Shown here in pieces: positions 33,907 through 42,312 of a DNA stretch of 64,000 nucleotides. Source of the stretch: Actinomycetota bacterium (GTDB lineage: Bacteria; Actinomycetota; Actinomycetes; Mycobacteriales; Micromonosporaceae); contig VAWN01000033.1 of assembly GCA_005885555.1 (NCBI GenBank), forward strand, positions 150,118-214,117, written 5' to 3'. Under the pieces are notes generated by a model. The model did no database searches. It was not told where the DNA came from and saw only the letters and a program-made list of their open reading frames with translations. The position numbers and the translations under genes were made by a program. Position 1 is the first letter of the stretch, and every line of letters starts with the position of its first letter.

Positions 33907-33979
33907 CCCCTCTAGCTTGCCCTACCGGCCGGCGGGTGCAACCCGGCACCCCGATCCGGGCGGAGCTATCCGGTCGAGG

Positions 33980-34010
33980 CGGAGCGCCCGACGCCGCGGA
34001 GCGCCCGACG
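33980..34010. repeat. 14-bp direct repeat, period 17
   Basis: CGGAGCGCCCGACG at 33980-33993 and 33997-34010, with a partial third copy (CGGAG) leading into the hairpin at 34013. It shares the core GGAGCGCC with the repeats near 8053, and both repeats lie near a copy of the hairpin element. Confidence 0.7.
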
Positions 34011-34012
34011 CG

Positions 34013-34064
34013 GAGATCTTGGACGCGAGCACCCCTCGCGGCGGGTGCAGGCGTCCAAGATCTC
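34013..34064. repeat. Palindromic hairpin element, copy 2
   Basis: Perfect 14-bp outer arms (34013-34026 and 34051-34064), a 2x2 mismatch, then inner stem GCACCC/GGGTGC. The 12-bp arm core and 24-nt interior length equal copy 1 (8474-8521). It lies between two divergent genes, so it cannot simply be the terminator of either. Confidence 0.85.
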
Positions 34065-34074
34065 GGGGGACAAC

Positions 34075-34080
34075 TACAGT
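34075..34080 (+). promoter_or_regulatory. -10 box TACAGT of small membrane protein gene
   Basis: TACAGT lies 6 nt before ATG 34087 and 11 bp after the hairpin element. No ribosome site is present, so leaderless translation is probable. Confidence 0.45.
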
Positions 34081-34086
34081 CGGGGC

Positions 34087-34221
34087 ATGCTCGCCCAGGC
34101 GGTGCTCGCGCAAGGCTCCGGTGACCTGCCGTTCGTCAAGCTGACCGGGCTGGTCATCGGGGTGCTGCTGCTGTACTGGGCGATCCGGCGCCTGTTCGGC
34201 AGCGGCAACAAGAAGCGCTGA
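34087..34221 (+). CDS. 44-residue small membrane protein
   Basis: Reads MLAQAVLAQGSGDLPFVK followed by one hydrophobic helix (LTGLVIGVLLLYWAIRRLF) and a basic tail GSGNKKR. Third codon positions are strongly G/C as in its neighbours, a -10 box precedes the ATG by 6 nt, and the stop lies 6 bp from the convergent anti-sigma gene. I recall similar ~40-residue one-helix proteins in actinobacteria, without function. It is short enough to be missed by gene finders. Confidence 0.6.
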   Translation: MLAQAVLAQGSGDLPFVKLTGLVIGVLLLYWAIRRLFGSGNKKR

Positions 34222-34227
34222 CCCGCG

Positions 34228-34950
34228 TCAGGTCACCGGCACCGAGACCAGCCTCTGGCCGGCGAAGGTCACTACGTCGACCGAGGCGACGTCGGCGGGC
34301 GCGACCAGGGCGGCACCGTCCAGCACCGTGCCCTGCTTCTCCCCCACCGGCGAGACCAGCCAGCTGCCCGCCGGCGTCACCGTGCCGCGCTTGTCGACGA
34401 CCTGCAGCCGGCACTTCTGGCCGGCCTTGATGCCGTCGGCCTTCACGTGCACGCGGACCCAGCCGGCGGCCGGGGTCAGCGCCACCGTCATCGAGGCGCC
34501 GGTCGCCGGGTCGCTGGCCGCGAAGACGCGGCTGCTCGGCCCGGGAACGACAGAGCTCGTCGCCGGCGCGGTGGGGCTGGGGGTACCCACGCCGCCGGCC
34601 TGCGGCGCCGGGGCCGTCGCGCGGCCCAGCAGGGTACCGCCGACAAGCGTCGCGGCCAGCAGCCCGGCCACGCCCGCGGCCACCAGCAGCCGGCGCGGCC
34701 GCTCGGCGCGGGTCCGCTCGGTGCGCACCCGGCGCAGGGTGCGCTGCAGCAGCAGGTCACCACCCTCCGGCGGGCCGTCGAGGAACGCCTCCGGGGGTAC
34801 CTCGCCCAGCGCCGCCTCCAGTTCGGACAGCTCGCGGAGCTCCGCCCGGCATTCGGCGCAGTCCGCGACGTGCGCGTCCACCATCCGCGCCTCCTCGGGA
34901 TCCAGCGCGCCCAGCGCGTAGGCGGCGAGCGAGGAACGGTCGTGCTCCAT
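34228..34950 (-). CDS. Anti-sigma factor with zinc-binding motif (RskA/RslA-like)
   Basis: 240 residues. The N-terminal anti-sigma domain has the HxxxCxxC zinc motif (HVADCAEC, residues ~27-34). One membrane helix follows near residues 88-110 (LLVAAGVAGLLAATLVGG). The extracytoplasmic RskA-like domain (MTVALTPAAGWVRVHV ... GSWLVSPVG) ends the protein. It would hold the co-encoded ECF sigma factor at the membrane until a redox or envelope signal. The ATG overlaps the sigma stop by one base (TGATG). Confidence 0.92.
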   Translation of the reverse strand: MEHDRSSLAAYALGALDPEEARMVDAHVADCAECRAELRELSELEAALGEVPPEAFLDGPPEGGDLLLQRTLRRVRTERTRAERPRRLLVAAGVAGLLAATLVGGTLLGRATAPAPQAGGVGTPSPTAPATSSVVPGPSSRVFAASDPATGASMTVALTPAAGWVRVHVKADGIKAGQKCRLQVVDKRGTVTPAGSWLVSPVGEKQGTVLDGAALVAPADVASVDVVTFAGQRLVSVPVT

Positions 34951-35630
34951 CACGTCACCGCCTTCAGGTTGCCGCCGCCCAGGGTGCCGCCACCGCTCAT
35001 CGCCGCGCGCATCGCGCGCAGGGCGTAGTAGGAGCGGGACTTGACGGTACCGGGCGGCACGCCCAGCGCCGCCGAGATCTCCTGTACCGTCCGGCCCCGG
35101 TAGTACATCTCGACCAGCACCTCCCGGTGCTCCGGCGAGAGCTGGTCCAGCGCGCCGAGGACGGTCATCGAGTCCACGACGCCCTGGGCGTGGTCGCGCT
35201 CGATGGGCGGCGTGGTCGGCGACTCGGCCACCTCCTGCGGCCGCGCCGCCCGGGCGCGTACCCGGTCGGTGATGATGTTGCGGGCCACCGTGAGCAGCCA
35301 GCCGCGCACCGAACCCTTCTCGTTGACCATGGACTCCGCGTGCTTCCACGCCCGGATCAGGGTCTCCTGTACGACGTCCTCGGCGGCGGCGCGGTCGCCG
35401 GTGAGCCGGGTCGCGTAGGCGAGCAGCGCCCGGCCGTGCTCGTGGTAGAGGGTACGGATCAGCGCTTCGTCGCTGGACTCGCGCCGACGTCGCGAGCCCA
35501 GGTCAGCGATGCTCACCACGGCCCTCCCCGGACGCGACGCTCGGCCTGCCGTACTGCTTACCAGATGATCGGGCAGGGACGGCACCCGCCCCACCGGAAG
35601 CGGCAGCCGGATCGCCACAGCGGCGGTCAT
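34950..35630 (-). CDS. ECF sigma factor (SigL/SigK-like)
   Basis: 226 residues. Region 2 includes YHEHGRALLAYATRLTGDRAAAEDVVQETLIRAWKH and region 4 includes LSPEHREVLVEMYYRGRTVQEISAALGVPPGTVKSR (each given here as motif, not in full). A ~50-residue N-terminal extension precedes region 2. ATG 35630 has AAAGGA 8 bp upstream; GTG 35516 would remove the extension. The gene order lipoprotein-sigma-anti-sigma matches SigL-type loci that control exported or membrane proteins. Confidence 0.9.
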   Translation of the reverse strand: MTAAVAIRLPLPVGRVPSLPDHLVSSTAGRASRPGRAVVSIADLGSRRRRESSDEALIRTLYHEHGRALLAYATRLTGDRAAAEDVVQETLIRAWKHAESMVNEKGSVRGWLLTVARNIITDRVRARAARPQEVAESPTTPPIERDHAQGVVDSMTVLGALDQLSPEHREVLVEMYYRGRTVQEISAALGVPPGTVKSRSYYALRAMRAAMSGGGTLGGGNLKAVT

Positions 35631-35708
35631 GAGCTGGTCCTTTCATTGGAGGCCGCCGGGCGGGCACGGGTCGTGGCCTCGCGCACCCACCCGGCGGGGT
35701 CTGTGGGA

Positions 35709-36215
35709 TCAGTAGCCGCCGCCGTACGTCACCGCGCCGGGTGGCGGCCCGGCCGCCTTGCCGCCCTGCGGGGTCACCGCGAACCAGGTGCCGCTCATGC
35801 CCTGGCCGTTGGCCTGGCCGGGCGCGGTGTCCTGGGCGAAGCGGTACACCGGCCAGCCGGCGATGGTGACCTGGCGGTTGCCGTCGGGGCGGGTCACGGT
35901 ACCGACGAGCGACCGGTCCACTCCGGACAGCGCGACGTTCGACGACGTGGCCAGCACCGGCGGCCACGCGATCGTGCAGGAACCGGTGCAGTTGGTCGCC
36001 GGTGGCGAGTTGCGGTCCTGGTCGAAGCGGTAGAGCGTCATGCCGCTGGCGTCGGTCACGACGGTACCGAGATCGCCGACCGTGGTGGCGGTCAGCGTGA
36101 CCGCGGCCGGGCCGGTCGGATCGGTACCGGTGGATCCGGCACCCGCGCAGCCCGCCAGGAACGCGAGGCCAGCGGCTGCGGTGAGGGCCAGGGCGGGGGT
36201 GCGCGAGCGGGTCAT
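35709..36215 (-). CDS. COG4315-type lipoprotein with secreted repeats
   Basis: 168 residues. Lipobox FLAGC (Cys near residue 23) after a Sec signal. Two copies of the PF03640-type repeat follow: GMTLYRFDQDRNSPPATNC...WPP, and a second centred on GWPVYRFAQDTAPGQANGQG. The family is found next to ECF sigma genes of the SigL type. It precedes the sigma gene by 78 bp on the same strand and is probably its regulon member or sensor. The gap contains a GC-rich imperfect hairpin. Confidence 0.87.
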   Translation of the reverse strand: MTRSRTPALALTAAAGLAFLAGCAGAGSTGTDPTGPAAVTLTATTVGDLGTVVTDASGMTLYRFDQDRNSPPATNCTGSCTIAWPPVLATSSNVALSGVDRSLVGTVTRPDGNRQVTIAGWPVYRFAQDTAPGQANGQGMSGTWFAVTPQGGKAAGPPPGAVTYGGGY

Positions 36216-36335
36216 GCGGTGCACACGGATTGCCCGCTCCACCGGTTCATGGCATCCGGAGACGTAGCGCTCCGGTTGCCGAGCGCATCGACCGGTACCA
36301 GCCTGAGGGGAGGACTCAGCAAAGGGGCTGCTGTC

Positions 36336-38852
36336 ATGCGTCGACTTCTCGCGATCGGCGTCGCGGTCGTGGCCGCGGCAGGATTCGGCACCGCCGTCCC
36401 CGCGGCGGCCGTGCCCGGATCCGCAACTCTCACCACCAGCACCCGGCTCGCCGACCGGCGCTTCGTCGTCACCGGCGACCACTTCTACGAGGTCGGCGCC
36501 GCCGACGCCAGCTATCCGGCCACCGGCTGGCACATCCGCGGCGAGATGGGCGGGTTCTGGACGCCGCCGATCAAGCTGCTCGACGGGCTCTGGTTCGCCG
36601 CCGACGGGCAGTGGCTGACGGCGACGCGGTTCACCAGCGGCACCGGGTACGTCCGGATGGACCTGGCCGCTCCGCACGGCCTGAAGGTGAGCCGGGTGGA
36701 CCTGGCGCCCGACGGCGGCCGGGCGGCGCTGGTCGGCCTGACCTTCTCCGGCGGCCCGCCCAGGGTGACGCTGACCGTCGACGCGCACTCCGACCTCATG
36801 TCGGCGTACCCGTGGGGTTTCAGCACGCCGAGCCAGGCGACCTTCAACCTGCCGGACACCGGCTCCTTCGACGGCCGCAACCTGGTCTTCCGGGAGGCCG
36901 GCACGCCGCCGGTGGCGGGCGCGCCGGCGCACGACTGGGCGGCCACCGTGGGCAGCAGCCTGCGCCCGGACGCACACCAGCTCGGCCCCGCGATGCGCGG
37001 GCCGCAGGACCCGGCCGTGGTGTGCCCGGCGAGCGACCCGGCGCCGCCACGGTGCGACGACGGCCCCTACGGCAGGGGTACCGGTGGCCAGCTGACCTAT
37101 CGCCTGGACCTCGCCCACGGCCAGCGGACCGTGTGGTTCGCGGTCGCCGGGTCGGACAAGGGACTCGGGCCGGCCTACGCGGAGCTGAACGGGGCGCTGC
37201 GTGACCCGGCCGGCGCACTGGCGGCCAAGCTCGCCGCGCGGGCCGCGGTCGCCGCCCGTACCCGGGTGGACCTGCCCGGCGACCCGCTGCTCGCGCGCAG
37301 CGTCGAGTGGTCCAAGCAGAACCTGGCCGACTCCGTGCAGAGCGCCCAGGACCTGCACGTGTTCGCCAGCCACCAGGGCATGGACTACCCGCCGCCGGCC
37401 GGCACGGTACCGTCGATCCGCTGGATCGGCGCCGGCTGGCCGGACTACCCGTGGCTGTTCGCCACGGACGGCGAGTACACCGCGTTCGCCGCGGTCGCGG
37501 CCGGCCAGTTCACCGCGATCGAGAACCACCTGCGCGCGCTGCGCGACGTCAGCGAGATCGTCAACAACCACTCCGGCAAGGTGGTCCACGAGGTGACCCC
37601 GGACGGCCAGGTGTACTTCGGCACCAACGCCGATGCCGGCAACACCGACGAGAGCGCCAAGTTCCCCAGCGCCGTCGCGCTGGTCTGGCGGTGGACCGGG
37701 GACAACCGGTTCCGCGACGAGCTGTACGACTTCTCGGTGCGTGCCATGCGCTTCGTCACCGGCCTGGACGCCGACCACGACGGCTGGCCGGAGGGTTCGG
37801 GCAACGTCGAGCGGCCGGGCATGGGCCAGGAGAAGCTCGACGTGACCGTGTACACGATCCGCGGGCTGCTCGACCTCGCGGACCTCGCGGCCAGCCGCGG
37901 CGACACGGGTACCGCGACGTGGGCGCGCGCCCAGGCCGCCCAGCGCCAGGCACGGTTCGAGCAGGCGTGGTGGTACGGGGGCGACGCGAACGGGTACGCC
38001 GATTCGCTGATGGACCCGGGCGACGTCAAGCTGTTCCAGCGGCACTGGATCGGGCTCACGCCGATGGAGGCGGAGCTGCCCGGCGGTCCGCTGGCGGATC
38101 CGGCGCACGCGCAGGTCGCTCTGGCCCAGCGGGAGCGGGACTGCTACAACGGCACGTTCGGGCTGTTCCACACCGGTACCGGACCGACCTCCGACCCGGC
38201 CGGCAACAAGGGGCCCAGCTGCGACAGCGTGGTCTCCGCGGTGCAGTCCGACCGGGAGACGTTCTCGCTGAACACGGCCGTGATGGCGGTCGCCGAGGGC
38301 AACTACGGCCGGCTGGGCGCGCAACGGTTCTACACCACCGGCAACGCCCGCATCCAGCTGGACCCGTCGGTGTGGGAGTTCCCCGGCGCCATGCCGGAGA
38401 TCGCACCGTCGCCGGACTTCCCGGCCAACATCGACCACGACTTCCTCAGCCGGTCCAGCGTCCTGCAGGCGTGGGGCACCTACGGCGTGCTCTGGCCGGT
38501 GGTGCACCAGCAGCTCGGTGTCGACCCGGATCTCGGGCAGGGCCGGCTGGCGGTCGTCCCGCAGGTACCGCCGGGCCAGCAGCGGATCGCCGGTGCGGAC
38601 ATCCGGCTGGGCGGCGGCGCGGTGGACGTGACCGCGACGGCGTCCGGACGGGTACTGCGCGTCGAGGTGGCCGCCCGGCTGGGCGTGCGGCTGGCGCTGG
38701 GTGCCGTGCTGCCGGCCGGGTCGACCGTGGCGGATGTCCGGCTCGACGGTCACCCGGTCGGGTACCGGCTGGTGACTTCCGCTCGCGGTACCGAGGTCGT
38801 GGTCGACGCCGGCCGGAGCGGCCACCACACGCTGGTTGTCGATCTCACCTGA
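36336..38852 (+). CDS. Exported glycoside hydrolase with (alpha/alpha)6 barrel (debranching/glucoamylase-like)
   Basis: 838 residues. A signal peptide (LLAIGVAVVAAAGFGTAVPAAA) is followed by a beta-sandwich (~30-290), then helical repeats rich in aromatic/acidic motifs: YPWLFATDGEYTAFAAVA, NADAGNTDESAKFPSAVALVW, DADHDGWPEGSGNVERPGMG, and NIDHDFLSRSSVLQAWGTYG. These fit GH15/GH63/GH133-like alpha-barrels, with acids in TDGE and DGWPEG as catalytic candidates. AAAGGGG lies ~8 bp before the ATG. It precedes a sugar ABC importer by 220 bp and may feed it with released sugars. Confidence 0.8.
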   Translation: MRRLLAIGVAVVAAAGFGTAVPAAAVPGSATLTTSTRLADRRFVVTGDHFYEVGAADASYPATGWHIRGEMGGFWTPPIKLLDGLWFAADGQWLTATRFTSGTGYVRMDLAAPHGLKVSRVDLAPDGGRAALVGLTFSGGPPRVTLTVDAHSDLMSAYPWGFSTPSQATFNLPDTGSFDGRNLVFREAGTPPVAGAPAHDWAATVGSSLRPDAHQLGPAMRGPQDPAVVCPASDPAPPRCDDGPYGRGTGGQLTYRLDLAHGQRTVWFAVAGSDKGLGPAYAELNGALRDPAGALAAKLAARAAVAARTRVDLPGDPLLARSVEWSKQNLADSVQSAQDLHVFASHQGMDYPPPAGTVPSIRWIGAGWPDYPWLFATDGEYTAFAAVAAGQFTAIENHLRALRDVSEIVNNHSGKVVHEVTPDGQVYFGTNADAGNTDESAKFPSAVALVWRWTGDNRFRDELYDFSVRAMRFVTGLDADHDGWPEGSGNVERPGMGQEKLDVTVYTIRGLLDLADLAASRGDTGTATWARAQAAQRQARFEQAWWYGGDANGYADSLMDPGDVKLFQRHWIGLTPMEAELPGGPLADPAHAQVALAQRERDCYNGTFGLFHTGTGPTSDPAGNKGPSCDSVVSAVQSDRETFSLNTAVMAVAEGNYGRLGAQRFYTTGNARIQLDPSVWEFPGAMPEIAPSPDFPANIDHDFLSRSSVLQAWGTYGVLWPVVHQQLGVDPDLGQGRLAVVPQVPPGQQRIAGADIRLGGGAVDVTATASGRVLRVEVAARLGVRLALGAVLPAGSTVADVRLDGHPVGYRLVTSARGTEVVVDAGRSGHHTLVVDLT

Positions 38853-39075
38853 CGAAGTGCAGGTAACGACCAGGTTTGTTTACCGTTCCGGACATGGTGA
38901 GCAATGTGTCGGTGCGGTAACGATGGTTGCACCTGTGCCACATCAGGGATTGGATACTGGCAACGATCAACACTCCAGACCGTCGCGGGCCGGCTGCGAT
39001 CCGGTATGAGCCGGGTCGCTGAGACCGCGCGACGCGGTTAGCGACGCAAGAAATGCGCCGCGGAGGGGAGCTGTG

Positions 39076-40374
39076 ATGCGAGGTCGACGAGCCTCAGCGG
39101 TGTCGGTGATAGCAGGTGCTCTGGGAGTCGTCCTGACCCTCGGCGCCTGCGGTGGTGGCAGCAAGAGCGGCAGCACGCCGGCAGCGGGTACATTCGACGC
39201 TAAAGGCCCCATAACTCTCGCGACCGGTAAGGACACCTCCGGGTACCTCCAGTCGGCGCTGGACAAGTGGAACTCGGCGCACGCCAGCGAGCAGGTCCGC
39301 CTGATCGAACTGCCGGAGAGCGCCGACCAGCAGCGTCAGCAGATGATTCAGAACGCGCAGACGAAGTCCGACGCGTACACGATTCTCAACGTCGACGTGG
39401 TGTGGACGGCCGAGTTCGCGGCCAACGGCTGGATCGAGCAGCTGCCCGCCGACAAGTTCCCGCTCGACAAGATCCTCAAGGGTCCGGCCTCGACCGGGCA
39501 GTACTTCAACAAGCTGTATGCGGCGCCGTACCTGACCGACGGCGGCATGCTGTACTACCGCAAGGACCTGCTCGACGCGGCCGGAATCAGCTCGCCGCCG
39601 GCGTCCTGGGACGACCTGGCCGCAGACTGCAAGAAGGTGCAGGCGAGCAACCCGGGCGTCGGCTGCTACGCCGGCCAGTTCGAGAAGTACGAGGGCCTCA
39701 CGGTCAACTTCAGCGAGGCGGTCGACTCGGCGGGCGGCAAGGTCGTCGACGACTCGGGCAAGCCGGTGGTGAACAGCCCCGAGGCCAAGAAGGGCCTGGA
39801 CTTCCTGGTCAACGGCTTCAAGACCGGGGTGATCCCGAAGGACGCGATCACCTACAAGGAGGAGGAAGGCCGCCGGGCGTTCCAGGACGGCAAGCTGATC
39901 TTCCACCGCCAGTGGCCGTACCAGTACAAGCTGGCGAGCGCGACCGACGGGTCCAGCAAGGTGACCGGCAAGTTCGCGGTCGCGGCGCTGCCCGGCCTGA
40001 GCGGTGCCGGCAAGTCCAGCCTGGGCGGGCACAACCTGGCGATCAGCAAGTTCGCCAAGAACAAGGGCAGCGCGCTGGCCTTCATCCAGTTCCTCACCAG
40101 CGAGCCCGAGGAGAAGCTGCACCTGCAGAAGACCTCCGAGGCGCCGGTGTACTCCGAGCTGTACGACGACCCGGAGCTGATCAAGCAGTTCCCGTACCTG
40201 CCGATCCTCAAGGCCTCGGTGAACGATGCGGTGGCCCGCCCGCGCGTGGTGAAGTACGGTGACGCCACCACCGCCATCCAGGAGGACGCGTACGCGGCGC
40301 TGACCGGCCAGAAGACGACCGACGACGCACTGAAGGACATGCAGGACAAGTTGACCTCGATTATCGGCAAGTAG
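39076..40374 (+). CDS. Sugar ABC transporter substrate-binding lipoprotein
   Basis: About 432 residues. Lipobox LGACGGGS (Cys near residue 24); family 1 extracellular solute-binding fold with MLYYRKDLLDAAGISSPPASWDDL and GGHNLAISKFAKN. This is the maltose/trehalose-type (CUT1) family. ATG 39076 (GTG 39073 is alternative) follows GGAGGGGAG. It is the first of three importer genes; codon use here is smoother and more Lys-rich than in neighbours, as for a highly expressed protein. In the 220-bp region upstream I see no certain operator. Confidence 0.93.
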   Translation: MRGRRASAVSVIAGALGVVLTLGACGGGSKSGSTPAAGTFDAKGPITLATGKDTSGYLQSALDKWNSAHASEQVRLIELPESADQQRQQMIQNAQTKSDAYTILNVDVVWTAEFAANGWIEQLPADKFPLDKILKGPASTGQYFNKLYAAPYLTDGGMLYYRKDLLDAAGISSPPASWDDLAADCKKVQASNPGVGCYAGQFEKYEGLTVNFSEAVDSAGGKVVDDSGKPVVNSPEAKKGLDFLVNGFKTGVIPKDAITYKEEEGRRAFQDGKLIFHRQWPYQYKLASATDGSSKVTGKFAVAALPGLSGAGKSSLGGHNLAISKFAKNKGSALAFIQFLTSEPEEKLHLQKTSEAPVYSELYDDPELIKQFPYLPILKASVNDAVARPRVVKYGDATTAIQEDAYAALTGQKTTDDALKDMQDKLTSIIGK

Positions 40375-40439
40375 CGCTTTTGCCGGGGCCGGGGGCCGAT
40401 CCCCCGGCCCCGGGTACCCCCCGTGCAAGGAGGTCTCCC

Positions 40440-41405
40440 GTGACCACGACGACCTCGGTCGACGTACCGACCACCCCGGAAACCAAACCGGGTCGCCCAC
40501 CCGGCCGGCGTGCGGGGGTAGCCAGCTTCGCCGCGCTGCTGCTGTCCCCCTCGCTGCTGATCCTCCTGCTGGTGATCGGCTACCCGATCGTCTCGGCGCT
40601 GCGGCTGTCGTTCATCAAGACGGTCGACGGCGTCGACCCGGACACCGGCCTCGTCACCCACAGCTCGGTCTTCTCGCTCGCCAACTACATCGACATCTTC
40701 CGGGGCGACACCGCCGCGGCGTTCCGCAACGCGTTCTGGAACACCACGACGTTCACCATCGTCACCGTCATCATCGAGACCACCATCGGCGTCTGCATGG
40801 CGCTGGTGATGAACAAGGCCTTCCGCGGCCGGGGCCTGGTCCGGGCCAGCATCCTGGTCCCCTGGGCCATCCCGACGGCCATGTCCGCGCTGCTGTGGCG
40901 GTGGATCTTCTCGGCCGACGGGGTCGCCAACGACCTCCTGCGCGCGAACATCCTGTGGACCACCGAGGGCTTCCAGGCCTGGCTCGCGGTGGTGATCGCG
41001 GACACCTGGAAGACCGCGCCGTTCATCGGGCTGCTCGTGCTCGCCGGGTTGCAGATCATCCCGGCCGAGGTGTACGAGGCGGCGAAGGTCGACGGTTCCA
41101 GCGCCTGGCGGACGTTCTGGCGGATCACGCTGCCGCTGGTGAAACCGGCGCTGGTGGTCGCCGTGCTGTTCCGCATGCTCGACGTGCTGCGCATGTTCGA
41201 CCTGCCGTTCGTGCTCATCGGACCGCAGAAGAAGTCGACGCAGACGCTGTCGCTGCTGGCGTACAACGACATGAGCAACCTGCACTTCGGCCCGGCAGCC
41301 GCCTACGCGACCGTGCTGTTCGCGTACGTGGCTGTGGTGGCGTACGCCTTTGTCCGGTTGCTCGGTGCCGACATCGTCGGCCGCGGCGTTGGAGGTGGAC
41401 GATGA
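40440..41405 (+). CDS. Sugar ABC transporter permease (MalF-like)
   Basis: About 321 residues, six membrane helices. The EAA loop reads VYEAAKVDGSSAWRTFWRITLP, split here as the permease signature. GTG 40440 has AAGGAGG 6 bp upstream, overruling an earlier start at 40380. A GC-rich hairpin-like stretch lies between the binding protein and this gene (40384-40420) and may lower downstream expression. It overlaps the second permease by 4 nt. Confidence 0.93.
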   Translation: MTTTTSVDVPTTPETKPGRPPGRRAGVASFAALLLSPSLLILLLVIGYPIVSALRLSFIKTVDGVDPDTGLVTHSSVFSLANYIDIFRGDTAAAFRNAFWNTTTFTIVTVIIETTIGVCMALVMNKAFRGRGLVRASILVPWAIPTAMSALLWRWIFSADGVANDLLRANILWTTEGFQAWLAVVIADTWKTAPFIGLLVLAGLQIIPAEVYEAAKVDGSSAWRTFWRITLPLVKPALVVAVLFRMLDVLRMFDLPFVLIGPQKKSTQTLSLLAYNDMSNLHFGPAAAYATVLFAYVAVVAYAFVRLLGADIVGRGVGGGR

Positions 41406-42307
41406 GCCAGACGATGCCGGCACCGCCGGTCACCGACAAGCCGGTCGGCAAGATCGCCGCGGGTGAGAAGCGCAAGCGCAGCCGCATCGGCGATTCGAGT
41501 CCCTGGTACTACGTGGGCATCGCGGTCATCGTGGTGTACTGCCTGGCGCCGTTCTACTGGATGGTCGTCTCCGCATTACGCCGGCCCTCCGACCAGTTCT
41601 CCAACTCGCTGCTGCCGATCCCGGCCTCCCTGGACAACCTGAAGGCGGCGTTCTCGCCCAGCAACGGGTTCGCTCGCGGCCTGCTCAACAGCCTGATCGT
41701 GGCCGGCAGCACGACGATCATCACGCTGGTCATCGGCATCACGGCGGCATACGCGCTGGCCCGGCTGGACTTCCGCGGCAAGGGTGCGACACTGGCCGCG
41801 ATCATCGCGACCTCGATGTTCCCCGGTATCGCGGTCGTGGTTCCGATCCTTCAGCTGTGGACCAACATCGGCTGGATCAACACGTACCAGGCGATGATCA
41901 TCCCCAGCCTGAGCTTCGCCCTGCCGACGGCGATCTGGCTGCTCACCGCGTTCTTCAAGCAGATGCCGTTCGAGTTGGAGGAGGCCGCGCAGATCGACGG
42001 CTGCACCCCGGCCCAGGCGTTCCGCAGGATCATCCTGCCGCTTGCGGCGCCGGGCGTGTTCACCACCGCGATCCTCGTGTTCATCGCGGCGTGGAACGAG
42101 TTCATCATCGCGGTCAGCGTGGTGAACAAGAGCGAATACAAGACGGCGAACGTCATTGTTTCGCAGTTCACCGGGCAGTACCAGTTCCAGCAGCCGTACG
42201 GTACGCAAATGGCGGCCGGTGTCGTGGTGACAATTCCGTTGGTTATCGCGGTACTGCTTTTCCAGCGCCGAATTGTCGAGGGACTCACCGCGGGTGGGGT
42301 GAAGTAA
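41402..42307 (+). CDS. Sugar ABC transporter permease (MalG-like)
   Basis: 301 residues, six membrane helices; EAA loop EEAAQIDGCTPAQAFRRIILP. A basic N-terminal tail (KRKRSRIGDSSPW) precedes helix 1. ATG 41402 overlaps the MalF-like stop. No ATPase gene follows; actinobacterial CUT1 importers commonly share a separately encoded ATPase (MsiK type). The stop is 5 bp from that of the convergent HemD-like gene. Confidence 0.93.
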   Translation: MSQTMPAPPVTDKPVGKIAAGEKRKRSRIGDSSPWYYVGIAVIVVYCLAPFYWMVVSALRRPSDQFSNSLLPIPASLDNLKAAFSPSNGFARGLLNSLIVAGSTTIITLVIGITAAYALARLDFRGKGATLAAIIATSMFPGIAVVVPILQLWTNIGWINTYQAMIIPSLSFALPTAIWLLTAFFKQMPFELEEAAQIDGCTPAQAFRRIILPLAAPGVFTTAILVFIAAWNEFIIAVSVVNKSEYKTANVIVSQFTGQYQFQQPYGTQMAAGVVVTIPLVIAVLLFQRRIVEGLTAGGVK

Positions 42308-42312
42308 GGAGG

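Noticed and set aside
35709-38828. Extension of the COG4315 lipoprotein frame through the whole glycosidase region
   Set aside because: Signal peptide and lipobox fix the start at 36215; the rest is antisense to a well-defined glycosidase.
38853-39072. Riboswitch or LacI operator before the sugar importer
   Set aside because: The 220-bp gap has AT-richer patches (for example GGATACTGG) but no recognisable aptamer or clear dyad.
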